Below are positions 5,782-6,975 of a stretch of 6,975 bases of DNA, piece by piece. A program made the position numbers and the translations under genes. Numbering within the stretch: the first letter of the stretch is position 1; every line of letters starts with the position of its first letter. The stretch comes from an uncultured Ruminococcus sp. GTDB taxonomy: Bacteria; Bacillota; Clostridia; Oscillospirales; CAG-272. Below the pieces are notes generated by a model. That model saw nothing but the letters and a program-made list of their open reading frames with translations. It made no database searches and was not told the DNA's origin. Location: NCBI GenBank assembly GCA_902791785.1, contig CADAXH010000063.1:1-6975 (forward strand), written 5' to 3'.

Positions 5782-6975
5782 GTTTTTCTTTTTCAGATCC
5801 ATCAGCATTTGCAGATGTTTCAGAGGATCTTCTTCCTGTTTGAGCGCTTTTTCATGCTTTAAGTTTGCAGCCAATTGCGAGAGTATTTCCTCACCATTGT
5901 CCTTGAGTTCGCTCCTCCTCATTTTAATGCGCATAACGTAAGAAAACTCTCTTTCGTTAAGCATTCCGTTTAATGCGCCTTCTTCGAAAACCCCGTCCGA
6001 CTCCGTCATGGCGACGAATATCCGTCTGTTGAATTCGGTAAGGAAATCTTCTTTTTTAAGATCTATTGTCCCGTCAATAACCGGTTTTATAAGATCCGTG
6101 TTGTTAAGCAAAACACTTAAGATTTCTTCTTCGATGCCTGCAACCTTAGGATTGCTTTCGAATTCCCTGTTGACCATGTCGCGGGCTTTTCTTGTTCCTG
6201 ACAGAACAGATTCTTCGAATTTTCTTTCCTTTTTCCTCTTGTTGTACCTTCTTCGTTTTTCGACATCAAGTTTTATTGACTCGGCATTCACACCGGTTCT
6301 CTGGGCCAGTTTGCCTATGTAAACCTCGCGTTCGATTTCGCTTTCTATTTCCGAAAGGAAGTCACATGCCTCGCCGATTGCCCTTATCTTTTCTTCATCA
6401 ACGTTGAAATTGTATTTCTTCTGAAGTTCATTCAGTATGAATTCTAGTTTTCCCGTGCTGCTTTTGACACATTCCTCAAATTTTGCTTTTCCGTATTTTT
6501 TAACGTACTCATCGGGATCCTTGGCATCGCCGTCGAGCCTCAGTATCTTAACGTTGACTGAGAGATTCTTGAACATCTCCAGGGCTCTCATCGTCGCATT
6601 CTGGCCCGCCTGATCATTGTCATAACACACAATTACAGTGTCTGTATACTTTGAAATCAGTCTTGCCTGATCTTCCGTCAGAGCTGTTCCCAAAGTGGCA
6701 ACCGAGTTCGGAAAACCGCCAAGATTCATGCCTATAACATCCATGTATCCTTCACACAAAAGCAGGAATTCCTTGCAGGAAGATCTTGCATAATTGAGCG
6801 AATAAAGATTCTTGCCTTTTTTAAACACCAATGTATCTGAGGTGTTCAGATACTTCGGTTTGACATCGTCCTGGATAATTCTCCCCCCGAAACCAAGGAC
6901 TCTTCCCATGTTGTCGACAATCGGGAATATAACCCTGCCTCCGAAATAGTCGTAATGTCTGCCGGATTCAGCCTG
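5776..6975 (-). CDS. dnaG: DNA primase, C-terminal two thirds (5' end outside window)
   Basis: The reading frame is open from the right edge (first visible residues QAESGRHYDYFGG) to a TGA at 5776-5778, giving 399 residues. Full primases are about 590-600, so about 200 N-terminal residues, including the zinc-binding domain, are outside the window; the internal ATG at 6909 is not the start. DnaG makes the RNA primers for Okazaki fragments at the replication fork. Counting from the first visible residue, the end of the RNA-polymerase core shows GGRVIFPIVD (12-21) and GFGGR (28-32). The TOPRIM metal-binding motifs are intact: EGYMDVI (75-81, catalytic Glu75) and YDNDQAG (118-124, Asp119 and Asp121). 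ATLGTALTEDQ (93-103) and DAKDPDEYVKKYG (150-162) are also typical. The C-terminal part from about 275, helical and weakly conserved, is where DnaB helicase binding resides in this family; it ends in a lysine-rich DLKKKNN. It lies 61 bp upstream of sigA, the standard order. Confidence 0.97.
   Translation of the reverse strand, partial: QAESGRHYDYFGGRVIFPIVDNMGRVLGFGGRIIQDDVKPKYLNTSDTLVFKKGKNLYSLNYARSSCKEFLLLCEGYMDVIGMNLGGFPNSVATLGTALTEDQARLISKYTDTVIVCYDNDQAGQNATMRALEMFKNLSVNVKILRLDGDAKDPDEYVKKYGKAKFEECVKSSTGKLEFILNELQKKYNFNVDEEKIRAIGEACDFLSEIESEIEREVYIGKLAQRTGVNAESIKLDVEKRRRYNKRKKERKFEESVLSGTRKARDMVNREFESNPKVAGIEEEILSVLLNNTDLIKPVIDGTIDLKKEDFLTEFNRRIFVAMTESDGVFEEGALNGMLNEREFSYVMRIKMRRSELKDNGEEILSQLAANLKHEKALKQEEDPLKHLQMLMDLKKKNN

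Noticed and set aside
5760..5798. Hairpin followed by a T-rich run on the plus strand, resembling an intrinsic terminator
   Set aside because: The T-rich run is the complement of lysine codons at the DnaG C-terminus, the stem is AT-rich, and there is no plus-strand gene for it to end.
6907..6909. ATG at 6909 as the dnaG start
   Set aside because: The frame is open to the window edge, and the 22 codons before it match primase core sequence (GGRVIFPIVDN), so the gene starts outside the window.

Overview
The window is bacterial chromosome, and all four genes I can support lie on the minus strand. Read in transcription order, from high to low coordinates, they are the 3' two thirds of dnaG (DNA primase), a complete sigA/rpoD (housekeeping sigma factor), a very large lipoprotein with a solute-binding-protein N-terminal half, and the first 118 codons of an EamA/DMT-family membrane transporter that runs off the left edge. 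The DnaG and SigA sequences, the dnaG-sigA order, GGAGG-type ribosome binding sites, moderate-to-low GC and consensus SigA-type promoters all point to a Firmicute, most likely a Clostridia (Oscillospiraceae/Ruminococcus-like) gut anaerobe. The genus cannot be fixed from this window.

Region 5776-6975 is dnaG, cut at the right edge. It keeps most of the TOPRIM catalytic core and the C-terminal helicase-interaction region. Only 61 bp separate it from sigA (3927-5714), with no convincing promoter between them but an 8-bp hairpin across the dnaG stop codon, so the two are probably co-transcribed as the usual macromolecular-synthesis operon. SigA has normal core regions 1.1 to 4.2 preceded by an unusual polyampholytic tail of about 230 residues that contains a recent 48-bp tandem duplication.

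Region 3775-3926 is a compact regulatory interval. It holds a near-perfect promoter (TTGACA, 17 bp, extended TAAAAT) for the lipoprotein gene, and an 18-bp palindrome sits exactly over its -10 box. The lipoprotein (556-3774, 1072 residues) has a lipobox, a recognisable type-1 extracellular solute-binding module of the DUF3502/LipO-like kind (to about residue 515), and then about 550 residues of helical sequence carrying a degenerate repeat. No ABC permease or ATPase lies next to it in the window. A strong intrinsic terminator (504-533) ends this unit.

Region 357-503 holds the promoter of the EamA transporter gene (<1-356). The most unusual items are the lipoprotein's repeat-bearing C-terminal half, the palindrome on its promoter, and the long charged N-terminal tail of SigA. 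I see no mobile element, CRISPR array, tRNA or rRNA.
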